A stretch of DNA of 64,000 nt, taken from positions 6,262,157 to 6,326,156 of the forward strand of contig NZ_ARVW01000001.1 of NCBI RefSeq assembly GCF_000384315.1, read 5' to 3'. Origin of the DNA: Amycolatopsis nigrescens CSC17Ta-90 (GTDB taxonomy: Bacteria; Actinomycetota; Actinomycetes; Mycobacteriales; Pseudonocardiaceae). Below the pieces are notes generated by a model. That model did no database searches. It worked only from the letters and a program-made list of their open reading frames with translations, and had not been told where the DNA came from. Both the position numbers and the translations under genes were made by a program. Positions 1 through 8,257 of the stretch are shown here, in pieces. Positions within the stretch are counted from its first letter, which is position 1. The number at the start of each line of letters is the position of its first letter.

Positions 1-1
1 C

Positions 2-466
2 AACCACGGCACCGACCCGACCACCCGCGGTGCGCTGCTGGACGAGCAGATCGAGGCGCTGAAGGAGATCTGGACCAAGGACGAGGCGGAATACCACGGC
101 AAGCACGTGGACTTCGACCCGATCTTCGCCTGGCCGAAGCCGGTGCAGGAGCCGCACCCGCCGATCTACATCGGTGGCAACAGCCCCGCCGCGCTGGCCA
201 GGGTGGCCCGGCACTCCGCGATCTGGTTCCCCAACGCCGCGCCCGACGGTGAAGGGGCGCAGGAACAGCTGAAGATGCTGGCTGAGCACGTCGGGCCGGA
301 CGCGAAGATCTTCCCGACCACGACGAACCCGAACGCCGCCGACGTGCTGGACACCTTCGCCGAGGCCGGGGTCGAGCGGCTGGCGCTGGGGTTCGCCCCG
401 CAGCCGGAGGCGGAGAGCCTGCGGGCGCTGGACCAGCTCGTCCCGGTCGTGGAGCGGTACCGCTAG
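2..466 (+). CDS. LLM-class F420-dependent oxidoreductase, 5'-truncated by window edge
   Basis: This is the C-terminal part of a luciferase-like (LLM) flavin/F420 oxidoreductase; the frame is open from base 2, so the N-terminus lies outside the window. The segment NHGTDPTTRGALLDEQ, then WTKDEAEYHGK, then VDFDPIFAWPKPVQ and the PHPPIYIGG strand, is nearly the same as in the next gene. The two are therefore tandem paralogues of the TIGR03619-like (Rv2161c-type) subfamily. Family members use F420 or FMN for hydride transfer on mostly unknown substrates. The 3' half diverges from the paralogue (NAAPDGEGAQEQLKMLAEHV). It stops 43 bp before the ATG of the next gene, probably in the same transcript. 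Substrate unknown. Confidence 0.9.
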   Translation, partial: NHGTDPTTRGALLDEQIEALKEIWTKDEAEYHGKHVDFDPIFAWPKPVQEPHPPIYIGGNSPAALARVARHSAIWFPNAAPDGEGAQEQLKMLAEHVGPDAKIFPTTTNPNAADVLDTFAEAGVERLALGFAPQPEAESLRALDQLVPVVERYR

Positions 467-509
467 CAACCGGGAATGCGGATGCCCGTCGGCCGTGTTC
501 GAGCTTGAT

Positions 510-1340
510 ATGAAGTTCGGCATTTCGACGTTCGTGACCGATGAAGGCATCCGTCCGGGAGTGCTCGGCAAGGCGCTGGAAGAGCGGGGTTTCGACTCGC
601 TCTTCATCGCCGAGCACTCCCACATCCCGGTGAGCAGGCAGAGCCCGTACTCCGGCGGGGGCGAGTTGCCGCGCTACTACTACCGCACGCTCGACCCGTT
701 CGTGACGCTCACCGCGGTCGCGGCCATCACCTCGAACCTCCGGCTGGGCACCGGGATCGCACTGCAGATCCAGCGTGACCTGATCCACACCGCGAACGAG
801 GTGGCCAGCCTGGACCTGATTTCCGGCGGGCGGGTCGACTTCGGGGTCGGCGTCGGCTGGAACTTCGAGGAGATGCGCAACCACGGCACCGACCCGCGCA
901 CCCGGGGCGCCCTGCTGAATGAGCAGCTGGCCGCGTTGAAGGAGATCTGGACCAAGGACGAGGCGGAATACCACGGCAAGCAGGTGGACTTCGACCCGAT
1001 CTTCCTCTGGCCGAAGCCGGTGCAGCGGCCGCATCCGCCGATCTACGTCGGCGGCGAGAGCAAGGCCGCGCTCGACCGGCTGGCGAAGCACGGCGACGGC
1101 TGGCTGCCGCGCGCGCAGACCTCGCCGGACGAGCTGCGCCGAGTCCGGGAGTGGCTGGCCGAGCAGGGCCGCGACCGCGTGCCCTTCGCCATTTTCGGCG
1201 CGGGACGTGACCGCGACACGCTGAACGGCTACCTCGAGGCCGAGGTCGACCAGGTCACCTTCCTGCTCGCGACCCAGCCGGAGGCCGAGACGTTGCGCGA
1301 GCTGGACGAGCTCGCCGCGCTGGCTGACGGGCACCGTTGA
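510..1340 (+). CDS. LLM-class F420-dependent oxidoreductase
   Basis: A complete LLM-class oxidoreductase of about 276 residues. It starts MKFGISTFVTDEG, the usual first beta strand of the TIM barrel, so I prefer the ATG at 510 over the in-frame GTG at 495. Visible family features are ALEERGFDSLFIAEHSHIP near the N-terminus, LRLGTGIALQIQRD in the middle, and GRVDFGVGVGWNFEEMRNHG before the PHPPIYVGG strand. Its middle third is almost identical to the upstream truncated gene, which shows a local tandem duplication. Known members transfer hydride from F420H2 to enones or other carbonyl-type substrates. The position beside kstR makes a steroid substrate conceivable, but nothing in the sequence proves it and I see no KstR box in front of it. 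Confidence 0.9.
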   Translation: MKFGISTFVTDEGIRPGVLGKALEERGFDSLFIAEHSHIPVSRQSPYSGGGELPRYYYRTLDPFVTLTAVAAITSNLRLGTGIALQIQRDLIHTANEVASLDLISGGRVDFGVGVGWNFEEMRNHGTDPRTRGALLNEQLAALKEIWTKDEAEYHGKQVDFDPIFLWPKPVQRPHPPIYVGGESKAALDRLAKHGDGWLPRAQTSPDELRRVREWLAEQGRDRVPFAIFGAGRDRDTLNGYLEAEVDQVTFLLATQPEAETLRELDELAALADGHR

Positions 1341-1404
1341 CCGGGGTAGGTTTGGCCGTGAAGCCGGAAGATCAGCAGAACAGGGGAGAAGGGTTGATGA
1401 GCTC

Positions 1405-2397
1405 GTGAGCGATGTTCAGATCGGCATGGCTGCGGCCTTGGAGCAGTTCTCGCCGAGGGAGTCCATTGAGCTGGCCGCGCTGGCCGAGCAGCACGGATTC
1501 CGAGGGCAGATGGCTGCGGACCACTTCCAGCCGTGGGTGCCCGCGCAGGGGGAGGCGTCGTTCGTCTGGAGTGTGCTGGCGTCGCTCGCCGAGAACACCA
1601 CCGGTGACCTCGGGCCGGGGGTGACCTGCCCGTCGTTCCGGCTGCACCCGGCGATGGTGGCGCAGGCCGCGGCCACCCTGGAGGCCACCTACCCCGGCCG
1701 CACCTGGCTGGGCATCGGCTCCGGGGAGGCGCTCAACGAGCACATCATCGGCGGCTACTGGCCGGAGGCGCCGGAGCGGGTGCGGCGGATGTTCGAGGCG
1801 CTGGAGATCATCAACAAGCTGTTCAGCGGCAAGGACGTCAAGCACAGCGGCGAGTTCTTCAAGCTGCACACCACCAGGCTGTGGACGCTGCCGGACGGCC
1901 CGCCGCCGCCGATCTACATCGCCTCGGCCGGGCCGTACACCTCGCGCAAGACCGGCGAGCTGGCGGACGGGCTGATCACGCCGGGTGCGTCGCTGGAGAA
2001 GCTGGCCGGCATCCTGGACAACTTCGGCAAGGGCGCGAAGAAGGCCGGCAAGGACCCGGACGAGATGCCGAAGCTGCTGCAGGTGCACCTGTCCTGGGCC
2101 GAGACCGACGAAGAGGCGTGGAAGAACGCGATCGACCAGTGGCCGAACGGCGGGATGAAGTTCCCCAAGGCCGACGTCCGGTCGCCGTTCGACTTCGAGC
2201 AGATGGCGAAGCTGGTGCGCCGCGAGGACTTCGAGGGCCGGATGGTGGTCTCGTCCGACCCGGACGTGCACCGTGCCGCGCTGCAGAAGTACGTGGACGC
2301 CGGCTTCAACCGGATCTACGTGCACAACGTCGGCCGCAACCAGAAGGAATGGATCGAGACCTTCGGCCGCGAGGTCCTCCCCAAACTCTCCGCCTGA
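1405..2397 (+). CDS. LLM-class F420-dependent oxidoreductase, glucose-6-phosphate dehydrogenase-like
   Basis: An oxidoreductase of 330 residues with the TIM-barrel layout of the FGD/Adf group (TIGR03557-like). Motifs are MAADHFQPWVPAQGEA near residue 36, GPGVTCPSFRLHPAMVAQAAATL near 72, and RTWLGIGSGEALNEHIIGGYWPEAPER. These match F420-dependent glucose-6-phosphate or alcohol dehydrogenases, but the family contains many members of unknown substrate. The start is a GTG; the sequence upstream carries GGGAGAAGG about 14-20 bases before it. It is convergent with kstR, and a long hairpin lies between them. It is only distantly related to the two preceding LLM genes, so it is not part of the same duplication. 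Confidence 0.9.
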   Translation: MSDVQIGMAAALEQFSPRESIELAALAEQHGFRGQMAADHFQPWVPAQGEASFVWSVLASLAENTTGDLGPGVTCPSFRLHPAMVAQAAATLEATYPGRTWLGIGSGEALNEHIIGGYWPEAPERVRRMFEALEIINKLFSGKDVKHSGEFFKLHTTRLWTLPDGPPPPIYIASAGPYTSRKTGELADGLITPGASLEKLAGILDNFGKGAKKAGKDPDEMPKLLQVHLSWAETDEEAWKNAIDQWPNGGMKFPKADVRSPFDFEQMAKLVRREDFEGRMVVSSDPDVHRAALQKYVDAGFNRIYVHNVGRNQKEWIETFGREVLPKLSA

Positions 2398-2409
2398 CCT
2401 CGCTTGACC

Positions 2410-2455
2410 GGCAAATAGCCGACTTTTTGCCCCGGCAGAAAGTCGGCTATTTGCC
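2410..2455. terminator. Bidirectional hairpin, GGCAAATAG element copy A
   Basis: Two 17-base arms, 2410-2426 and 2439-2455, are perfect inverted complements around a 12-base loop. The left arm begins GGCAAATAGCCGAC. It lies in the 59-bp gap between a convergent gene pair (LLM oxidoreductase and kstR), which fits a bidirectional terminator. The same core recurs at four further places in this window. Confidence 0.75.
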
Positions 2456-2456
2456 T

Positions 2457-3116
2457 TTACTTGTCGAGGAGGAGGTGGACGGAGAGTTCGAGGCGGGTGG
2501 CGACGTCGGCGGCGGAGGCGCGGCGGGTCACCCAGGCCACCAGGTTCGCCATCCACACGTCCGCGATCAGGTGGAAGATGTCGCGGTCGTGCTCGGTGGG
2601 CTCCTCGATGCCCATCGCCTTGGCGAACATGCTCTCCATCAGCCTGCCGACCGTTTCCACCTCGGCGGCCGCGGTGGTGTCGGCGAACATGAAGGCCCGC
2701 ACCATCGCTTCGGTCAGATGCGGGTCGCGCTGCATCAGCCTGGTGTTGCGGCCGAGCACGAAGATCAGCCGCTCGGCGGCGGTGTCGCCGGGGATCGCGC
2801 CGCGCTCGAGCTTGTCCTGCGCGCGTTCGAACTCCCTGGCCAGCCCGGAGACCAGCAGGTGGATCTTGGACGGGAAGTAGCGGTACAGCGTGCCGAGTGC
2901 CACGTCGGCGCGTTCCGCGACGGCCCGCATCTGCACCGCGTCGTAGCCGCCCTTCGCGGCCAGCGCCAGCGTCGCGTCGATGATCCGCCGTCGCCGGTCG
3001 CGCTGCGCCGCCGAGCCCAGCTCCTCACCGCTGATCGCGTTGATGCCGTTACCGCCGCGGGCCTTGGACTGGGTGGGTGCACCAGCTTGCGCAGTGGCCT
3101 TCTGCTTGCCGGCCAT
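2457..3116 (-). CDS. kstR: TetR-family repressor KstR
   Basis: A regulator of 219 residues with an N-terminal TetR helix-turn-helix (RRRIIDATLALAAKGGYDAV then MRAVAERADVALGTLYRYFPSK, residues about 45-95) and a ligand-binding C-terminal domain. Gene order identifies it: it is divergent from fadE34 exactly as Rv3574 is from Rv3573c in Mycobacterium tuberculosis. In that family KstR represses upper-pathway steroid genes and is released by 3-oxo-cholestenoyl-CoA-type ligands. A near-match KstR box lies 24 bp upstream of the start, pointing to autoregulation. The chosen ATG (MAGKQKATAQAG) gives the usual length with a flexible N-terminal tail; the frame stays open upstream but runs antisense through fadE34. 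Confidence 0.93.
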   Translation of the reverse strand: MAGKQKATAQAGAPTQSKARGGNGINAISGEELGSAAQRDRRRRIIDATLALAAKGGYDAVQMRAVAERADVALGTLYRYFPSKIHLLVSGLAREFERAQDKLERGAIPGDTAAERLIFVLGRNTRLMQRDPHLTEAMVRAFMFADTTAAAEVETVGRLMESMFAKAMGIEEPTEHDRDIFHLIADVWMANLVAWVTRRASAADVATRLELSVHLLLDK

Positions 3117-3139
3117 CGACAGCTCCCCTGGGTCAAGGT

Positions 3140-3153
3140 CGGAACTTGTTTCA
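3140..3153. promoter_or_regulatory. KstR box (near match) upstream of kstR
   Basis: CGGAACTTGTTTCA matches the TnnAACnnGTTnnA consensus except for the first base. It is placed 24 bp upstream of the kstR start. Confidence 0.6.
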
Positions 3154-3217
3154 GTTTCAGTGCGTAGCGTACCTAACTCCCCGGAGCGTTCAACCGGTGG
3201 GTTTTTGGACGAAAAAC

Positions 3218-3231
3218 TGAAACACGTTCTA
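3218..3231. promoter_or_regulatory. KstR box upstream of fadE34
   Basis: TGAAACACGTTCTA fits TnnAACnnGTTnnA at every fixed position. It is in the kstR-fadE34 divergent gap, 55 bp upstream of the fadE34 start, and probably controls both directions together with the box at 3140. Confidence 0.85.
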
Positions 3232-3285
3232 TAGTTGGCCTCGGCGGGCTGTGCAAGCTCTGGCCGGAGCGGACGAGGAGGACGC

Positions 3286-5475
3286 GTGCCGATCGCGATC
3301 ACCGAGGAACAGCGGGCGCTGACCCAGTCGATCAGGGCGTGGGCGGACCGGCACCGGCCGGTGGACGCGGTGCGCGAGCTGGAACACGGCGGTGAGCACG
3401 GAAGACACCTCCGCGGGCTGGCGGCGATCGGGCTGTTCGCGGTGGCCGTGCCCGAGGAGCTGGGCGGGGCCGGTGCCAGCGTGGTGGACGCGGCCGCCGG
3501 GCTCGAAGAAGCCGCCGCCGCGCTGGTGCCGGGCCCGGTGCTCGGCGGGGTGCTGGCCGGGCTGGTGCTCGGCAGGCTGCCGGACTCGCCGGTGGCCAAG
3601 GAGCTGGTGCCGGACCTGATCGAGGGCACGGCCGCGCTCGCGGTGGCCCCGGGATCGCTGGCCGGGACCGTGGACCGGACCGGCTGCCTGCGGGTGCGCG
3701 GGCGGGTCGGTCCGGTGCCGGACGCGGACGCTTCGGCGCACCTGCTGCTGGCCGCCGAGTCCGATGGGGAGCAGTACTGGTTCGTGCTTCCGCCGGGCAC
3801 GCCGGGGGTCCGCGTGGTGGAGGCCAGGACCTTCGACTTCTCCCGTCGCGCCGCGCACATCGAGCTCGAGGATGTGGCGGTGCCGGAAGAAGCCCTGCTG
3901 CCGGGACTGACCGCGGAGCTGGTCGAGAACCTGACCGCCACCTTGGCCGCCGCCGAGGCCGCCGGGATCGCCGGCTGGTGCCTGCGCACCGCCACCGAGT
4001 ACGCCGGGGTGCGGGAGCAGTTCGGCAGGCCGATCGGCTCCTTCCAGGCGATCAAGCACCTGTGCGCGGAGATGCTCTGCCGCGCCGAGCTCGCCGCTGC
4101 GCTGGCCTGGGACGCGGCTCGTGCCGCCGACGGCGGGCTGGACGACACCTCAGAGACCCCAGACACCTCGCAGCACGCGCTGGCCGCCGCGACGGCCGCG
4201 GGCGCCGCGCTGGAGGCGGCGGTGCGCAACGCCAAGGACTGCGTCCAGGTGCTCGGCGGCATCGGGTTCACCTGGGAGCACGATGCGCATCTCTACCTGC
4301 GCCGCGCGGTTTCGCTGCGCCAGCTGCTCGGTGGCTCGGCGTACTGGCGGCGGCGCGCGGCCGGGCTGGCGCTGGCCGGGGTCCGTCGGAAGCTGGACGT
4401 GCCGCTCGAAGACGGCGATCCGGCCGTGCGGGCGACGGTGGCCGAGATCGCCGCGCTCGCGCCGGAGCGGCAGCGGGCCCGGCTCGCCGAGACCGGCTAT
4501 CTCGCCCCGCACTGGCCGCGGCCGTACGGGCTGGACGCGACGGCCGCCGAGCAGTTGCTGATCGACGCGGAACTGGCCCGCGCCGGGGTGCGGCGACCGG
4601 ATCTGGTGATCGGCGGCTGGGCCGCGCCGACCATCCTGGAGCACGGTTCGCCCGCGCAGCGCGAGCGGTTCGTCGGCCCGACCCTGCGCGGCGAGCTGAC
4701 CTGGTGCCAGCTGTTCAGCGAGCCCGGCGCCGGCTCGGACCTGGCCTCGCTGCGCACCAGGGCGCAACGGGTGGAGGGCGGCTGGCGGCTCACCGGGCAG
4801 AAGGTGTGGACGTCGCTGGCCAGGGAAGCGGACTGGGGCATCTGCCTGGCCAGGACCGATCCGGACGCGCCGAAGCACCGGGGGATCGGCTACTTCCTGG
4901 TGGACATGCGCTCGGCCGGGATCGAGGCGCGGCCGCTGCGCGAGATCACCGGCGACGAGATGTTCAACGAGGTCTTCCTGGACGAGGTCTTCGTCCCGGA
5001 CGACTGCTTGGTCGGGGAGCCCACCGGCGGTTGGCGGCTGGCCAGGACCACGCTGGCCAACGAGCGGGTCGCGATGAGCGGCGGCTCGTCGGTCGGGGAA
5101 GGGGTGGAAACCCTGCTCGAAGCCGTTTCTGCGGCGGGTGCTGGCGAGGATCCGGTGGTGCTGGACTCGGTCGGCGAGCTGGTGGCCGAGGGTTCCGCCG
5201 GCACGCTGCTGGACCTGCGGTCCGTGCTGCGCCGGCTGGACGGCCAGGACCCCGGCCCGGAGTCCAGCGTGCGCAAGCTGATCGGGGTGCGGCACCGGCA
5301 GGCGGTGGCCGAGGCGGTGCTGGATCTGCGCGGCCCGGACGGGGCCGTGGTGGACGAGCGGACCGCGGCCGAGCAGCACGAGTTCCTGCTCAGCCGCTGC
5401 CTGAGCATCGCCGGCGGCACCACCCAGGTGCTGCTCAACCTCGCCGCGGAGCGGCTGCTCGGCCTACCGCGCTGA
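3286..5475 (+). CDS. fadE34: Acyl-CoA dehydrogenase FadE34 (ChsE3), double-domain
   Basis: A protein of 729 residues made of two acyl-CoA dehydrogenase modules in one chain, the hallmark of FadE34. The first half (about 1-350) carries REQFGRPIGSFQAIKHLCAEM and VLGGIGFTWEHDAHLYLRR. The second half (about 370-729) carries WCQLFSEPGAGSDLASLRTRA, LTGQKVWTSLAREADWG and SIAGGTTQVLLNLAAERLLGLPR. In M. tuberculosis ChsE3 dehydrogenates the steroid side-chain CoA ester in the second beta-oxidation cycle. The start is set at GTG 3286 because GAGGAGGA lies just upstream; a longer frame to 3235 runs close to the operator. It is divergent from kstR with two KstR boxes between them. The 3' end overlaps the convergent esterase gene by 12 bp. 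Confidence 0.92.
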   Translation: MPIAITEEQRALTQSIRAWADRHRPVDAVRELEHGGEHGRHLRGLAAIGLFAVAVPEELGGAGASVVDAAAGLEEAAAALVPGPVLGGVLAGLVLGRLPDSPVAKELVPDLIEGTAALAVAPGSLAGTVDRTGCLRVRGRVGPVPDADASAHLLLAAESDGEQYWFVLPPGTPGVRVVEARTFDFSRRAAHIELEDVAVPEEALLPGLTAELVENLTATLAAAEAAGIAGWCLRTATEYAGVREQFGRPIGSFQAIKHLCAEMLCRAELAAALAWDAARAADGGLDDTSETPDTSQHALAAATAAGAALEAAVRNAKDCVQVLGGIGFTWEHDAHLYLRRAVSLRQLLGGSAYWRRRAAGLALAGVRRKLDVPLEDGDPAVRATVAEIAALAPERQRARLAETGYLAPHWPRPYGLDATAAEQLLIDAELARAGVRRPDLVIGGWAAPTILEHGSPAQRERFVGPTLRGELTWCQLFSEPGAGSDLASLRTRAQRVEGGWRLTGQKVWTSLAREADWGICLARTDPDAPKHRGIGYFLVDMRSAGIEARPLREITGDEMFNEVFLDEVFVPDDCLVGEPTGGWRLARTTLANERVAMSGGSSVGEGVETLLEAVSAAGAGEDPVVLDSVGELVAEGSAGTLLDLRSVLRRLDGQDPGPESSVRKLIGVRHRQAVAEAVLDLRGPDGAVVDERTAAEQHEFLLSRCLSIAGGTTQVLLNLAAERLLGLPR

Positions 5476-6708
5476 AGGCTCGCGCAGGGAACGCAGGTAG
5501 GCCCAGTCCAGGAACCGTTCCACCCCGCGCACCACATGCGCGCTGCGGATGGACGGGAAGATGTCGAAGGCGTGCTGGGTGCCGGGCAGTTCGGCGTAGA
5601 CCACCGGGTTCTTGGCGGTCTCGCGCAGCCGCCGGACGAACTCCCTGGCCTCGCGCACCGGCACCAGCGTGTCGTGTTCGCCGTGCAGCACGAAGAACGG
5701 CGGCGCCTTGTCGGTGATCCGGTCCAGCGGGGACGCGGCGATGTACTCGTCCAGGAACTTCACCGGGTCCTTGCCCACCACCAGCTTGGCCAGCAGCGAG
5801 TTCAGCCGGGCGGTGCTGGCCCGCGAGCCGCTGGTGGCGGCGAAGTCGTAGACCCCGTAGTGCGGCACGCAGGCCTGCACGCTGGTGTCGGTCTCGGGGA
5901 AATCCGGCTGCAGCACGGGATCGTTCGCGGTCAGCCCGAGCAGCGCGGCCAGGTGCCCGCCAGCCGAGCCGCCGGTGGCCGCCACGAAACCGGGGTCGCC
6001 GCCGTACTCGCCGATGTGCTCCCGGACCCAGGCGAGCGCCCGTTTGGCCGCCAGGATGTGCTCCGGCCAGCGGGAGGCCGGGGCGAGCGGGTAGTTGATC
6101 GCCACGCAGATCCAGCCGCGCTGGGCCATGTGCAGCATCAGCGGGATGCCCTGCTGGTCCTTGTTGCCGATCACCCAGGCGCCGCCGTGCACCTGCAGCA
6201 GCACCGGGCGGTCGCGCACCTCGCCGCGCGGCGCGTAGACGTCCAGCAGGAACCGCTTGCCGCCGGGGGCGTAGGCCACGTTCCGGAACCGGCGCACCTC
6301 CGGGTTGCGCATCCGGAACGGCAGCACCAGCTGTCCCCACGGGGTGGCCAGGTCGTCCGCGTCCGGTGGCCGCTCGAGGTCTTCGACGTACTTCGGGCCG
6401 AGCCCCTCGGCCAGCGCATCCTCGACCCGGTCCCCGGCCTGGCGCGCGGTGGCGATCATCGAGCCGAGCCCGGCCGCGGACAGCGCGGCCAGCGCCAGCC
6501 CTGCCTTGCCGGTGCCGCCGCGCAGGCCGTGCCTCGCCAGGTGCGCGGCGGTGTCCGCGGCGGTCAGCGCCAGCAGGTGCGGGGCGAGTTCGGAGGTCAG
6601 CCAGCCGGCGAAGAAGGCCGGGATGGAGGCCGAGCCGCGCAGCGGGCGCAGCGCGTTGGCGGTGAGACCGAGCTGGAGTGCCCTGCGGACCAGGAAGTTC
6701 GGCTGCAT
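5464..6708 (-). CDS. Alpha/beta-hydrolase fold esterase/lipase (LipC-like)
   Basis: An esterase of 414 residues from the hormone-sensitive-lipase-like group. After an N-terminal region of about 130 residues with hydrophobic helices come the oxyanion strand VLLQVHGGAWVIGNKDQQG, the nucleophile elbow TGGSAGGHLAALLG, the acid region VLHGEHDTLVPV and the histidine region PGTQHAFDIFPS. The Ser-Asp-His set is therefore complete. Similar actinobacterial proteins (LipC, LipW) hydrolyse short acyl or lipid esters. It runs back to back with a wax-ester/TAG synthase gene (67 bp between starts), suggesting roles in making and mobilising neutral lipid. No KstR box was seen in that 67-bp gap. Natural substrate unknown; it could also act on steroid esters. 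Confidence 0.88.
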   Translation of the reverse strand: MQPNFLVRRALQLGLTANALRPLRGSASIPAFFAGWLTSELAPHLLALTAADTAAHLARHGLRGGTGKAGLALAALSAAGLGSMIATARQAGDRVEDALAEGLGPKYVEDLERPPDADDLATPWGQLVLPFRMRNPEVRRFRNVAYAPGGKRFLLDVYAPRGEVRDRPVLLQVHGGAWVIGNKDQQGIPLMLHMAQRGWICVAINYPLAPASRWPEHILAAKRALAWVREHIGEYGGDPGFVAATGGSAGGHLAALLGLTANDPVLQPDFPETDTSVQACVPHYGVYDFAATSGSRASTARLNSLLAKLVVGKDPVKFLDEYIAASPLDRITDKAPPFFVLHGEHDTLVPVREAREFVRRLRETAKNPVVYAELPGTQHAFDIFPSIRSAHVVRGVERFLDWAYLRSLREPSAR

Positions 6709-6775
6709 ACGCCGATTCTACTGCCCGGTAAGTCCAGCCGGGCTGGTCCGGGACCGTTCACTTAGGCTGGCCGGT

Positions 6776-8185
6776 ATGGAGCGGTTGAGCGGCCTGGATG
6801 CGAGTTTTCTGTACCTGGAGACCTCGGCCCAGGTGCTGCACGTCTGCGGTCTGGTGACTTTGGACGGCGACACCATGCCGGGCGGCTACAGCTTTCCGCT
6901 GCTGCGCGAAAAGTTCGCCGAACGGGTCGAGCTCATTCCCGCGTTCCGCCGCAAGCTGCACAATCCGCTGTGGAACCTGAGCCATCCGGTCTGGGTGGAG
7001 GACGAGGACTTCGACCTCGGCCTGCACCTGCACCGGATGGCCGTGCCCGCGCCGGGCGGCAGGCACGAGCTGGCCGAGCTGTGCGCGCAGCTCGCCGGGC
7101 AGCCGCTGGACCGCGACCGTCCGCTGTGGGAGATGTACGTGATCGAGGGGCTGGCCGGGGACGCCGGCGGCTCGGTCGCGGTGCTGCTGAAGATGCACCA
7201 CGCGAGCGTGGACGGGGTCGGCGGGGCGAACCTGCTCACCCACCTGACCGGGCTCAGCGCCGATGCGCCGCCGCCGGAGTTCGGCGAGATCGACCTGGTG
7301 AACCCGTCCCCGCCGGGGCCGCTCACCCTGCTGCGCCGGAGCGCGACGGAGTTCGCCCGGCATCCGCGCGAGGTGGTCAGGCTGCTGCCGGAACTGCTCA
7401 CCATGGCGCCCCGCTGGGCCGGCCGCGCGCTGGCCGGCAAGGGCATGCCGGTGCCGTTCACCGCGCCGCGGACCTCGCTCAACGGCACCATCACGAACCA
7501 TCGCAGCGTGGCCTACGCCCAGCTCGACCTGGCCGACGTGAAGAAGGTGAAGAACGCCTTCGGGGTCACCGTGAACGACGTGGTGCTGGCGCTGCTTTCC
7601 GGTGCGCTGCGCAAGTTCCTCGCCGATCGCGGGGAGCTGCCGGCGGACCCGCTGGTGGCCACCGTGCCGGTTTCGGTGCACGAGCGCTCCGAGCGGGAGA
7701 CCGGGAGCAACAAGGTTTCCGCGTTCTTCGCCTCGCTGCCGACGCATCTGCCGGACCCGGCAGCCAGGGTGTTCACGCTGGCCGAGAACAACCGGCTGGC
7801 CAAGGACCACCACTACACGATCGACGCGGACATGCTGCACGACTGGGCCCAGTTCGCCGCGGCCACCACCTTCGGGCTGGCGATCCGCGTCTTTTCGGCG
7901 CTGCGGCTGGCCGAGCGGATGCCGGTGGTGCACAACCTGGTGGTGTCCAATGTGTCCGGTCCGCCGATGCCGCTCTACCTGCTCGGTGCGCGGATCACCG
8001 GGCTGTACCCGCTGGGGCCGGTGTTCCACGGCGCCGGGCTGAACGTGACCGTCCTTTCGCACGACGGGAAGGTCGGCATCGGCCTGCTCGGCGCACAAGA
8101 ACTCGTTCCAGATCTCTGGCCACTCGCGGCCGCTCTTCCCGCCTCGCTCGACGAGCTTCTCGCCTCCCTCCCTGCCTCCGGCTAG
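6776..8185 (+). CDS. WS/DGAT wax-ester synthase / diacylglycerol acyltransferase
   Basis: A protein of 469 residues beginning MERLSGLDASFLYLET, the usual start of bacterial WS/DGAT enzymes. The catalytic HHxxxDG motif is KMHHASVDGVGG at about residue 140. Later conserved blocks are VNDVVLALLSGALRKFL, NKVSAFFASLPT and the C-terminal NLVVSNVSGPPMPLYLLGARI. It transfers acyl groups from acyl-CoA to diacylglycerol or fatty alcohols for neutral-lipid storage at the membrane. It stands between fadE34 and the chsE1 operon. A KstR box follows its stop but belongs to the next gene. Steroid side chains yield propionyl- and acetyl-CoA, so storage lipid as a sink for these is a reasonable inference. Confidence 0.93.
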   Translation: MERLSGLDASFLYLETSAQVLHVCGLVTLDGDTMPGGYSFPLLREKFAERVELIPAFRRKLHNPLWNLSHPVWVEDEDFDLGLHLHRMAVPAPGGRHELAELCAQLAGQPLDRDRPLWEMYVIEGLAGDAGGSVAVLLKMHHASVDGVGGANLLTHLTGLSADAPPPEFGEIDLVNPSPPGPLTLLRRSATEFARHPREVVRLLPELLTMAPRWAGRALAGKGMPVPFTAPRTSLNGTITNHRSVAYAQLDLADVKKVKNAFGVTVNDVVLALLSGALRKFLADRGELPADPLVATVPVSVHERSERETGSNKVSAFFASLPTHLPDPAARVFTLAENNRLAKDHHYTIDADMLHDWAQFAAATTFGLAIRVFSALRLAERMPVVHNLVVSNVSGPPMPLYLLGARITGLYPLGPVFHGAGLNVTVLSHDGKVGIGLLGAQELVPDLWPLAAALPASLDELLASLPASG

Positions 8186-8217
8186 GGGTTGCGGAGGGGG
8201 AGGGCCGTGGGTGAGAC

Positions 8218-8231
8218 TAGAACAAGTTTCA
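8218..8231. promoter_or_regulatory. KstR box upstream of chsE1-chsE2-chsH-ltp2 operon
   Basis: TAGAACAAGTTTCA is a full match to TnnAACnnGTTnnA. It sits 27 bp upstream of the preferred chsE1 start, in the 72-bp gap after the acyltransferase gene. Confidence 0.85.
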
Positions 8232-8257
8232 GTATTGACCGGCGGTGAGGAGTGCGG

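Noticed and set aside
1881..3167. + strand frame running through the copy A hairpin and antisense to kstR
   Set aside because: It crosses the 3' end of one gene in a different frame, a terminator and a full antisense gene; no family similarity.
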